Shown here in pieces: positions 1 through 6,916 of a stretch of 45,227 nt of DNA. Position 1 is the stretch's first letter. The number at the start of each line of letters is the position of its first letter. Origin of the DNA: Oscillatoria sp. HE19RPO. Lineage in GTDB: Bacteria > Cyanobacteriota > Cyanobacteriia > Cyanobacteriales > Laspinemataceae. The notes beneath the pieces were generated by a model. The model did not search any database and was not told the DNA's origin. It saw only the letters and a program-made list of their open reading frames with translations. A program made the position numbers and the translations under genes. The stretch is taken from contig NZ_JAMXOT010000111.1 in assembly GCF_024220515.1 (NCBI RefSeq), forward strand, positions 1 to 45,227, in the 5' to 3' direction.

Positions 1-5
1 TTTAA

Positions 6-172
6 AACTGTAACTTTAGACAATAAACAGCACAAAACATCAACAATCACCTAACTCAATCCCTAAGCGATTAAGCTATAAACTCACCATAGCAAGGGTT
101 CCCCGCTTTTATTGTAACTGTAACTTTTATCTAAAAGTTACAGTTGAATCCGGAAACTATCCCCGTTACAGT
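6..172. repeat. Repeated AACTGTAACTTT motif with a 13-bp hairpin
   Basis: AACTGTAACTTT occurs at 6-17 and again at 116-127, and inverted at 134-145. The last two form a perfect 13-bp inverted repeat (116-128 with 133-145) around the loop ATCT. A shorter GTTACAGT follows near 165-172. There is no T-tract after the hairpin, so it is not an obvious terminator. It lies directly upstream of the first gene at 209. It could be an operator for a dimeric regulator or part of an element end; neither can be shown from sequence alone. Confidence 0.55.
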
Positions 173-208
173 GGACTAATGGCAGGGGATTATTTAGAGG
201 GTTAGGGG

Positions 209-454
209 ATGGATGACGAAGATAAAAAAATTTTAAACTCGCGCTTCACACTCTTGCATTCTGCAATAGAAGAATTAGCTAAATTTCGACGCAATGAATA
301 TGACGGATTGCTGTTAAGGATTGAGCGGCTAGAATCCAAAATACAAGAAACTTTTCTGAGCGCGCAATTCAACGGTGCAATTTGGGGTGCAAGCGCGGGA
401 CTTCTCGCCTCTATGATGTTTCTTGCTTTTCTGTACTTGTCTGGAGATAAATAG
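209..454 (+). CDS. Small protein, soluble helix plus C-terminal membrane anchor
   Basis: This 81-residue protein is not a family I recognise. Residues 1-50 are charged and helix-prone, with a likely coiled coil around residues 30-48 (LLLRIERLESKIQETF). Residues 57-77 form one hydrophobic membrane span, followed by a short tail. The pattern resembles small phage or plasmid membrane proteins in which a cytoplasmic coiled coil is tethered to the inner membrane; that comparison is inference. The ATG at 209 follows the purine-rich stretch GAGGGTTAGGGG, which can act as a ribosome site. It is the first gene of the rightward HIP1-free cluster, 31 bp before the next gene, so it is probably co-transcribed with it. 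Confidence 0.6.
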   Translation: MDDEDKKILNSRFTLLHSAIEELAKFRRNEYDGLLLRIERLESKIQETFLSAQFNGAIWGASAGLLASMMFLAFLYLSGDK

Positions 455-485
455 CCATTCGTTTAGAATAAGGAGGAATTAAAAG

Positions 486-1262
486 ATGACTTACAGCGAT
501 GACGATCCAGTTGACAATAATTATTGGGAACCGAGTTGTGATGTTTGTTACTTGCTTAACAGTATAAACAATACGGTCAACGGAACCGCTAGTCAGGTTA
601 CACAAATTCAAACAAATGTTACCAATATTTTAAACTTATTAAAAGCAAATTTAGACACTGATTTCAGTTGGAACTTTGGAATCAAGGAAAAGTGCGGCGA
701 TGAATCTGATATAACATATCAGGGAGTGAAAAAAGGTGTACCCGCTCTAATCGATATGAGCAAACACCTCGCCAAAATACTGGCAGATTTCCAAAAATCA
801 TCCTGTGAGAATGACAATTTCGCAGTTGTCCCCGAATGGTGGCAACTCCGGCCAGAGGCGGATAGACCTCAATTGATTGTCCAGTGTGCCGAGAAGAAAG
901 AAGATGGGACCTTGGGTAGCGCGAAATATGTTGTCACCATTCCTCACTATCAACATTCAACCCCCCACGGGTTTCCCCCTTTCTACAGTTTAGACAAGGG
1001 TTCAATTCAGGGCATACTAACCTTAAAGGACAATAGCAAGGTGATAATTTACGGGAGAAATTTGCAGCACGTCAGAAACGTCTTGTTTAATATTTACAAT
1101 GAAATAGATCCAAGCTATAGGCTACCCTATCAGCCTAAAGCAAGTCAGACCAATAACCCTGATTTTAAGGAAGTGACGGTTTATCCTAAATATGGCAAAT
1201 ACTTCGCCACGGGTGCTAGAAAGACCGTACCTGATTGGGTCGTGCGATATGAAAATAATTAA
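486..1262 (+). CDS. Hypothetical protein, 258 aa, in the HIP1-free cluster
   Basis: I do not recognise this protein. A strong ribosome site (AAGGAGGAAT at 471-480) precedes the ATG and supports the start. The N-terminus (MTYSDDDPV, then YWEP) resembles that of the protein at 3348 in the same cluster (MSYDNDAYWQP). Residues 23-55 are rich in N, T, V and Q and could form an amphipathic helix or coiled coil. The C-terminal 130 residues look like a compact mixed alpha/beta domain (QLIVQCAEKKEDG, SKVIIYGRNLQHVRNVL). There is no signal peptide or membrane span. Cys18 and Cys21 form one CxxC pair. It is probably co-transcribed with the 209 gene. Function is unknown; given the context, a structural or accessory protein of a mobile element is possible. 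Confidence 0.65.
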   Translation: MTYSDDDPVDNNYWEPSCDVCYLLNSINNTVNGTASQVTQIQTNVTNILNLLKANLDTDFSWNFGIKEKCGDESDITYQGVKKGVPALIDMSKHLAKILADFQKSSCENDNFAVVPEWWQLRPEADRPQLIVQCAEKKEDGTLGSAKYVVTIPHYQHSTPHGFPPFYSLDKGSIQGILTLKDNSKVIIYGRNLQHVRNVLFNIYNEIDPSYRLPYQPKASQTNNPDFKEVTVYPKYGKYFATGARKTVPDWVVRYENN

Positions 1263-1270
1263 AGAAAATA

Positions 1271-1290
1271 ATCGTACCTTAAGGTGCGAT
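1271..1290. other. 20-bp near-palindrome after the 486 gene
   Basis: ATCGTACCTT followed at once by AAGGTGCGAT pairs at nine of ten positions, with one G-T pair in RNA. It begins 8 bp after the stop codon. There is no T-tract, so it is a weak terminator or processing hairpin at most. The surrounding stretch 1291-1418 shows no convincing gene. Confidence 0.35.
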
Positions 1291-1418
1291 AGACGGTTCC
1301 CAGACAGTTTAACCGGAAATCATAAAAAAGTCATGTTAATGTCATGAAAGAAGGATGGAAAAAGAAATATTGAATGAGAGTTAACTAAGTGATTGCCTCT
1401 CTTATTTCGGTAGTTCTT

Positions 1419-1529
1419 TAGCTCCCCGGGAGTTCCCCGTTAGCTCACGGATAGCTCCCCGGGAGTTCCCCGTTAGCTCACGGATAGCTCCCCGGGAGTT
1501 TTCCGTTAGCTCATGGATAGCTCCCCGGT
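1419..1529. repeat. 33-bp tandem repeat, three and a half copies
   Basis: Units start at 1419, 1452 and 1485, and a partial unit starts at 1518. The unit begins TAGCTCCCCGGGAGTTCCCC and ends with a GTTAGCTCACGGA-type half. The first two units are identical; the third differs at three positions. Each unit contains the near-palindrome CTCCCCGGGAG. One frame stays open across the array (APREFPVSSRI repeated), but it has no start codon or ribosome site and ends at TAG 1529, so I do not call it coding. It sits in the leader of the polyglycine-tail gene. Confidence 0.85.
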
Positions 1530-1571
1530 AGATTCCCTCTAGCTTCGCAGTGGCTTCTCGGTAGATTCCCG

Positions 1572-1615
1572 GCATCAAGCCGACATCAAGCCGACATCAA
1601 GCCGACATCAAGCCG
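1572..1615. repeat. 11-bp tandem repeat, four copies
   Basis: Four consecutive copies of an 11-bp unit (first GCATCAAGCCG, then three of ACATCAAGCCG) end 45 bp before the next start codon. The period is exactly one third of the adjacent 33-bp array, and the motif GGTAGAT(T/A)CC flanks and interrupts both arrays. About one helical turn per unit would present the same DNA face repeatedly, which would suit a protein-binding array; that role is inference. Confidence 0.85.
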
Positions 1616-1660
1616 GTAGATACCGGATATCAAACACTACGCAGAAAACCATCAATACCT

Positions 1661-2275
1661 ATGGCTCTAAGACCAGGACCTTTACCCGGCTTCTATGTCG
1701 AAGCGATCACCGGGATTGCAAAGGATAAAACGGCGACCAACTTAGATGATTTCACTAACGAGCGTTGTTTTATCAAAGATTGTATTGCTTCATGGCTAGG
1801 CTTAAGCATTGCCACTCCACGGGTCGGAGAATTTAGCACTACAGGCAATACCAATCAAACGAACGCGAAACGAGAATTCGCCATCAAGGGACAACGGGGA
1901 AGCTATCAATATAAAGTGCTCTTAATTCCCGGAACCCCTATCCCGGTGAAATATTACGATTCAGCCACGGGACAGTTACTCTCTGAATCCATCCCGCGCA
2001 ACTCATTCTCGATCAGTTTAAGCCGAACGATTGGGGTTGCTGAGTTAAGAGCATGGTTAATCAATGGCGTTGGCGCGGGCGATAAAGGAGCCATAAAAGG
2101 GGAGACATTGCCCAAAATCATGGGTTTAGTCACTCCCTGGGATAGAAAATACATTTGGCGCACTCCTATGATCCCGGCTCCTGTCTTTGACTCTCCAAAT
2201 AACACGGTTTACCTTACCAGTAACCCGAATGCGATGGGTTCTGGAGGTGGCGGCGGCGGCGGCGGCGGCGGTTAA
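1661..2275 (+). CDS. Hypothetical protein with polyglycine C-terminal tail
   Basis: This 204-residue protein is of unknown family. The ATG at 1661 has no clear ribosome site. The body (residues 1-190) looks like a compact, mostly beta protein without signal peptide or membrane span. The last residues are G-S-G followed by about ten glycines, encoded by a GGC-type trinucleotide run at 2244-2272 directly before the stop. Its N-terminus (MALRPGPLPGFYVEA) matches that of the GH10 gene at 2407 (MGLREVIPQGFYLG) in M-[AG]-L-R-x5-G-F-Y. A glycine tail suggests a flexible linker, a tail-fibre-like tip or an assembly signal; none can be chosen from sequence. The trinucleotide run could vary in length without shifting frame. 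Confidence 0.6.
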   Translation: MALRPGPLPGFYVEAITGIAKDKTATNLDDFTNERCFIKDCIASWLGLSIATPRVGEFSTTGNTNQTNAKREFAIKGQRGSYQYKVLLIPGTPIPVKYYDSATGQLLSESIPRNSFSISLSRTIGVAELRAWLINGVGAGDKGAIKGETLPKIMGLVTPWDRKYIWRTPMIPAPVFDSPNNTVYLTSNPNAMGSGGGGGGGGGG

Positions 2276-2406
2276 TACTTATATTGGGCTATGGGTAACC
2301 CTAGCCCGATCCATCCCGCGCTTCATTCCTCTTCTAACAACGCGAAAAAGGGGAATAAAAGCGCTTTTTTTGTGAATATCTGCCCCTCAAGTAAAGTCCA
2401 AAAAAT

Positions 2407-3351
2407 ATGGGATTGAGAGAAGTTATCCCCCAAGGGTTTTATCTCGGTTGTTCGGAAAAAGTCTCCGTATTAAAAAACGATGAATTACTGCAAGAAATCG
2501 CTGTAAATAACTTTAATCTCATTACACCACAGAACGAGTTAAAGCTGGGAGTTGTCGCGAAAAATCCGGATAGTTTTAATTTTGATGAGTCTGATTGGTT
2601 AGTTGATTTTGCGACTAAACATAACCTAGAAATTCGCGGTCACCTGATGTTATGGGCGCGGTCCATCCCTGACTGGACAAGGGAAATGGAAGGTTATCAA
2701 TTCAAAGCTACGGTTAAAAATTATATTATTGAAACATTAAGAAGATATCCACAAATCAAAACCTGGGATATTTGCGGGGAATCCTTTGATGATAGAGGTC
2801 ACCCCAGAAATACGATTTTAAGCGCTTCAATCGGTGACGATTGGATACACCAGTCATTACTTTGGGCCAAGGAAGTAAGACCCGATGCTCAACTTTTTTA
2901 TTCTGAGTTTAGCTTGCATAGACCCCTAAAACAGCAAGCTGTATTAAATCTTATAGAAAGCTGTGATTCTATGGATATCCCCCTAGATGGAATAGGGATA
3001 CAACTTCACCACAATCTAGCGGGTATTTTTAAACTTTTTAGGCTGAAAAATTTTATTAAAACAATCCAATCTAGGGGAATCGACACTCACTTTAGTGAGG
3101 TTACCATTTGGGGTCAAACCAGTATCAACGGCAATTTTTCTCAATTTTCTCATGGTATTGCCTACTCGGAGTTACTCCGTTTAGCTGGCGATTGTGGAAT
3201 CACAACGTTTAATTTATGGGGAATCACCGATCGCGATGCCTGGAGATGTCCAGAAAGAGAACCTTTCTTGTTCGACGTAGATTATCAGCCTAAGCAAGCA
3301 TACCACGCAATTCTCAACGCTTTAAGTCAGTCAAAGGGGATAGCCGGATGA
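2407..3351 (+). CDS. GH10 family glycosidase (endo-beta-1,4-xylanase-like), divergent
   Basis: The whole 314-residue protein follows the GH10 TIM-barrel order. PQNELKLG corresponds to the family's ENxMKW. GHLMLWARSIPDW corresponds to GHTLVWHSQLPDW. WDICGESF corresponds to WDVVNEAF and gives the acid/base Glu125. GIQLHH corresponds to GFQSHL, with Gln199 and His201 retained. HFSEVTIW carries the nucleophile Glu231, and LWGITDRDAW and FDVDYQPKQAYHAIL are typical of the C-terminus. Two subsite residues differ: the WH histidine is Ala84 and the NE asparagine is Gly124. No signal peptide or carbohydrate-binding module is present, unlike most secreted xylanases. The stop overlaps the next start by 4 bp (ATGA), so the genes are translationally coupled. 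The substrate may not be xylan. The fold call is firm; the activity is uncertain. Confidence 0.85.
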   Translation: MGLREVIPQGFYLGCSEKVSVLKNDELLQEIAVNNFNLITPQNELKLGVVAKNPDSFNFDESDWLVDFATKHNLEIRGHLMLWARSIPDWTREMEGYQFKATVKNYIIETLRRYPQIKTWDICGESFDDRGHPRNTILSASIGDDWIHQSLLWAKEVRPDAQLFYSEFSLHRPLKQQAVLNLIESCDSMDIPLDGIGIQLHHNLAGIFKLFRLKNFIKTIQSRGIDTHFSEVTIWGQTSINGNFSQFSHGIAYSELLRLAGDCGITTFNLWGITDRDAWRCPEREPFLFDVDYQPKQAYHAILNALSQSKGIAG

Positions 3352-3728
3352 GTTACGATAATGACGCTTATTGGCAACCTTACGCGCAAATCGATAATGA
3401 AATATCAGACGAGGATTATCTGTCTGGGTTAAGGTTGCCTGATATGTTTTTCCCCTCTGACGATCCTCAACAAACTTTTAGGGTGACGGTTTTCTCCGTT
3501 AGGGCCAAACCTACTTGGTGGCTAGGGGGAACACTATCTCGCTGCATTGGGGCTATCGAGCAGGAACTGGATTTCGTGTCCGGTTCCCAGGTTATCCCAC
3601 TCAATCAGATTACCCTGGTAAGGATAGGGGCAGTATCTCAAGAGACCTATTTTAAATTCCAGCCCCCATTCTGGTTTCTACAATGCACCCTATTGGTTGA
3701 GTTGTATGTAGTCCCTCCCATCGAATAG
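3348..3728 (+). CDS. Hypothetical protein, 126 aa, coupled to the GH10 gene
   Basis: I do not recognise this protein. It starts within the stop codon of the GH10 gene and probably depends on its translation. The N-terminus (MSYDNDAYWQP) resembles that of the 486 gene (MTYSDDD, then YWEP). The first 45 residues are acidic. The rest is beta-rich with many aromatic residues (RAKPTWWLGGTLSRCIG, FKFQPPFWFLQCTLLVELYVV). There is no signal peptide. It is the last gene before the first HIP1 site (about 3744) and the strand switch. Coupling suggests a partner or specificity subunit of the glycosidase; this is inference. Confidence 0.6.
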   Translation: MSYDNDAYWQPYAQIDNEISDEDYLSGLRLPDMFFPSDDPQQTFRVTVFSVRAKPTWWLGGTLSRCIGAIEQELDFVSGSQVIPLNQITLVRIGAVSQETYFKFQPPFWFLQCTLLVELYVVPPIE

Positions 3729-3838
3729 AGGGACCCCTTTTAATGCGATCGCGTTACTCTATCCCAGGGGATTCATTCTAACTGATAAATCGGCCTGCGG
3801 CGCATGAACCTAGACCGATTTAAAGCCAATCCATCCAC

Positions 3839-6286
3839 TTAGGGCATCAGTTCAGCGAAGGGAATAGAACCGTCACTGATTTGAATAAAGTAGTCAGAGG
3901 AGGAGTTGGAGGCGATTTCGGAGGTTTCGATTTCTCCAACGGGTAAGATGAGGGTTGCCTCTAGATGCGATCGCACGACGGAGGAGCAATGGGACTCGCC
4001 ATGCAGACAATCCACCAGGAGTTGATTGGCTTGATAATACTGGTCCAGGAGAGCCAGTTGTCGGGGGGTAAACTGCCAATTGTGACCGATTTGGCGATGC
4101 TCAATCAACAAGGCGCGAAATTGTTCAGCCCAGGCATGAGCCCGATCGCCCCACCAGGCAATTAAGCGATCGCGACCCTCTCCTGGATCCGGCAGTTGGT
4201 CCTTGAGTTCCTGCAATCCTTCGCGCAATTCTGGCTCGTGGGTTAAACTGCGATCGAGGTCCAGGGCAAATCCCAGGGAGAGGATCTGTTTGACATTGGG
4301 GTTGCGAGTCAGACTATAAACCAACTCCAAAGCGCGTGCCAATTCCAAATCCAAAGCTAACTCCGGGGCCAAATCCCGGGCTAAACTTGGATCCAGGGCC
4401 AGGGCTAAACCCAAGCTGCGATCGCGAAACAGGGTAAAGTAAAATGCCCGAATTGCTGCGGGTTTGTACAATCCTTCCAGCCGTTGGCATTTAGCACTGG
4501 TACAGGCTAAAAATTGCTGCAACTTGCCATCGGCAACCAACATCACATCAATTTGCTGCTTCATCGCTTGCAGCAGAGGGTCAGCATTTCTTAACAATTC
4601 CGAGGTGAGTAACACCACTTCTCGCCATCGCGGTTCGCAGACATGACTCGCTAACCCTTGTAACTCTTCTTCCAAGGCATTGGGATCCGGTGTCGCCGCC
4701 ATCTGACGAGCGGTAAAATATTCCTGGAAGGTTAAATGGGAAAAGGAATAAATTCCCCGGGCGCGTTCGACTAATAAACCATGTTGAGCTTCGATCGCAT
4801 CTAGGACCGTGGCACTTTGCGATCGCAAGGTTTCCGGTTCGGTATTGCTTTGGGGTAACGTTGCCAAATAATCCCCAATATAATGCTCAATTTCCCGCTT
4901 TTCAAAAAAGTAATTACTTTGAGCAAATGTGGTTGCCGCAATTTGACTCAACAGTTCTATTTTTCTAGGCAAAGATAAATTGCGATAGACTTCATCCCGT
5001 TGAATGCCTCGGGCTTCATCCCATCGCACCAGGAGAATATCTAACCCAGCTTCATAGAGTTTAGAGCGTTTGTTAGGGAAATCTTCTTTTGTCTGAAAGA
5101 TACTCGCCGTTAGGGTTAACAGAATTGGCGTAACCACTAACTCCCGAATCGGTTGATTTTCAGGCAGATTGAGCTTTTCTAAAAAGCGTTGAGAGAGCAG
5201 TAAACCCCCTTCGCGATCGCCACGGGCTGCGACAAACCACTTGTCCGCAAACGCTTCAATTTGTGAGCCATCAAAATCAGCCAGTTCTACTTCCGTAAAC
5301 CCAGTAAAGTGGTACTCGCCTCCTCCCAAGCGACAGGTGATCGCCACCCTATTTTGATAGTAGGTTTCACAAAATTGGTTGATTTCGTGAGCGATTTCTC
5401 GGCTGTCGCTGTCTGGGACTTCATCTAATCCATCTAACAGAACCAAGGCGTGACCGCCTTGCAGCAAGGTTTCAACCTTAGCTGCCGATAGGCCAAAGTG
5501 GTTAAAATTTTTAGTAATATAATCAAGTAAACTGCGATTTCCACTCTGTTTACTTTCCGTTGTCCAGTCCCTAATTCTAATAAAAACAGGCAGACCCAAA
5601 ACATCCGGAGTATCGGCTGTTTCTTTGTCTGTTTTTTCTTGAATACAGCGCAGAGCCAGGGATTTTAAAAATGTAGTTTTACCGGCTCCGGGCTTACCAA
5701 ATATTAACAACTTGGAATAGGTGGAAACCGCTTGGATTGCTGGCATCTGCGGCTGTTGTTCTGATGCAGAAATGCTCCGGTTTACCTGATTCTTGGACTG
5801 ACGAGTTTGCCTGGGCTGAAATTGGAGGTCCGAAACTTCTAGCCATCGTTGCCGACTCAGTTGTTCGAGAATATTAACCTGGATGTAGATATCATCGAGC
5901 GCGACAGGTTGGGAGTTGTCTAAAAGACGTAGCGTTCCACATTGAGCGAGAATGGGTTCCCTCATGCGCGATCGCATTTCGGTGACTAAGGCGGTGATAT
6001 CTTCAATGGGCGGGTCTAAACTGGGATCCTCGGCGGTTTTGGGCTGCTCTGGGGTAACTTCAGGGGGTAACTCGGCAATCTCTTGCCAATCCAAGTCTAA
6101 TTTGTAGCAAATTTCGATAAAAATCGCCCGTTCAATAGGCCGTCCTGTCAAAAATTTCCAAATAGATTGACGGGTTTCCAAACCCACTTCTAAGGCTAAA
6201 TCTTGTTGCGTCCAGCCACTTCTTTCAAACGCAACTTTTGCCTTGAGCTTTCCAGTTTTTGAAGCATTTAGCGATCTTTTTCTCAT
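3839..6286 (-). CDS. HTH-NACHT STAND NTPase
   Basis: This 815-residue protein has an N-terminal helix-turn-helix (about residues 12-75, with GWTQQDLALEVGLETRQSIWKF), followed by an acidic linker. A NACHT NTPase comes next. Walker A is GKPGAGKTT at 197-205 and Walker B is LVLLDGLDEV at 281-290. FSHLTFQEYFTARQMA around residue 520 is the typical winged-helix end of NACHT proteins. Residues 560-720 form a helical domain with runs of LALDLE/LARDLA type, as in the C-terminal helical domains of cyanobacterial NACHT proteins. Bacterial NACHT proteins include antiphage sensors, and HTH-NACHT forms are common in filamentous cyanobacteria. It has no neighbouring effector gene. A defence or signalling role is inference. 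The ATG start gives an intact HTH and no frameshift is seen. Confidence 0.9.
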   Translation of the reverse strand: MRKRSLNASKTGKLKAKVAFERSGWTQQDLALEVGLETRQSIWKFLTGRPIERAIFIEICYKLDLDWQEIAELPPEVTPEQPKTAEDPSLDPPIEDITALVTEMRSRMREPILAQCGTLRLLDNSQPVALDDIYIQVNILEQLSRQRWLEVSDLQFQPRQTRQSKNQVNRSISASEQQPQMPAIQAVSTYSKLLIFGKPGAGKTTFLKSLALRCIQEKTDKETADTPDVLGLPVFIRIRDWTTESKQSGNRSLLDYITKNFNHFGLSAAKVETLLQGGHALVLLDGLDEVPDSDSREIAHEINQFCETYYQNRVAITCRLGGGEYHFTGFTEVELADFDGSQIEAFADKWFVAARGDREGGLLLSQRFLEKLNLPENQPIRELVVTPILLTLTASIFQTKEDFPNKRSKLYEAGLDILLVRWDEARGIQRDEVYRNLSLPRKIELLSQIAATTFAQSNYFFEKREIEHYIGDYLATLPQSNTEPETLRSQSATVLDAIEAQHGLLVERARGIYSFSHLTFQEYFTARQMAATPDPNALEEELQGLASHVCEPRWREVVLLTSELLRNADPLLQAMKQQIDVMLVADGKLQQFLACTSAKCQRLEGLYKPAAIRAFYFTLFRDRSLGLALALDPSLARDLAPELALDLELARALELVYSLTRNPNVKQILSLGFALDLDRSLTHEPELREGLQELKDQLPDPGEGRDRLIAWWGDRAHAWAEQFRALLIEHRQIGHNWQFTPRQLALLDQYYQANQLLVDCLHGESHCSSVVRSHLEATLILPVGEIETSEIASNSSSDYFIQISDGSIPFAELMP

Positions 6287-6916
6287 AGGGATAATCTAGT
6301 TTTTGTAAGCAGTTATCTTGTGGTTTAGGAACACAGAGGATGCTATCCACTGTGGGGAGAAGTGGTTTGTGGGTTAACAGTAGCATAAGGAATGAGATGA
6401 CTCCATCTAACTAAGGATGAAGATCTCTATTGATAATGGATTGCTGAATTAAGCTGCAATCGGGTTAAAAAAGCAGAAGCAATCTCAGCTATTTATAATA
6501 TGGGGGCAGAACATTTCCAATGCAGCGATCGCGGTTGCCGGTGTTGGGGGATCTTTCTCCTATGACCCTGATGATCCCTGACGGCAGCCAGTGGTGATAA
6601 CTTCTGGACCCCGAAGCGATCTCCGACTCAGGGTGGAGTGAGGCAAATCACCTTTAATGTCAAACCCAGTCTCGGGGAATGAAGAAGTCTAGAAAACATG
6701 AGTTTCCCTTAAGTTTTGAAAAATGCAATCCCTGCCGGGGGGTTAAACCCCTATTATACAAGAAGTTGGTCCCCCTGGGGAGGAAGGGGGAGATGGGGGA
6801 GATAGGGGAGATAGGTATCTTCCCCATCACCCCCATCACCCCCATCACCCCCATCTCCCCTTCCCCCAATCCCCTCACAGCCTTATGATGAGAGAAAGAA
6901 ACCATAACAGCAGGCT
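6287..6916. repeat. Intergenic region with G/A-C/T low-complexity foldback (6774-6870)
   Basis: Between the divergent NACHT and kinase genes I see no supported gene. At about 6774-6870 a run of GGGGGAGAT/GGGGAGATA units is followed by CACCCCCAT units, so the stretch can fold back on itself. The same sequence style recurs at 16327-16424 and 16600-16647. ORFs reading through it have Pro-Ile-Ser-Pro or Gly-Glu-Met repeats and are artefacts. Around 6520-6660 there may be the remnant of a decayed gene, which I could not identify. Confidence 0.6.

Noticed and set aside
1385-1528. Open frame across the 33-bp array (APREFPVSSRI repeats)
   Set aside because: It has no start codon or ribosome site and ends within the array.
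2187-2375. 62-codon frame with polyalanine
   Set aside because: It is the GGC run read in another frame, inside the polyglycine gene and its 3' flank.
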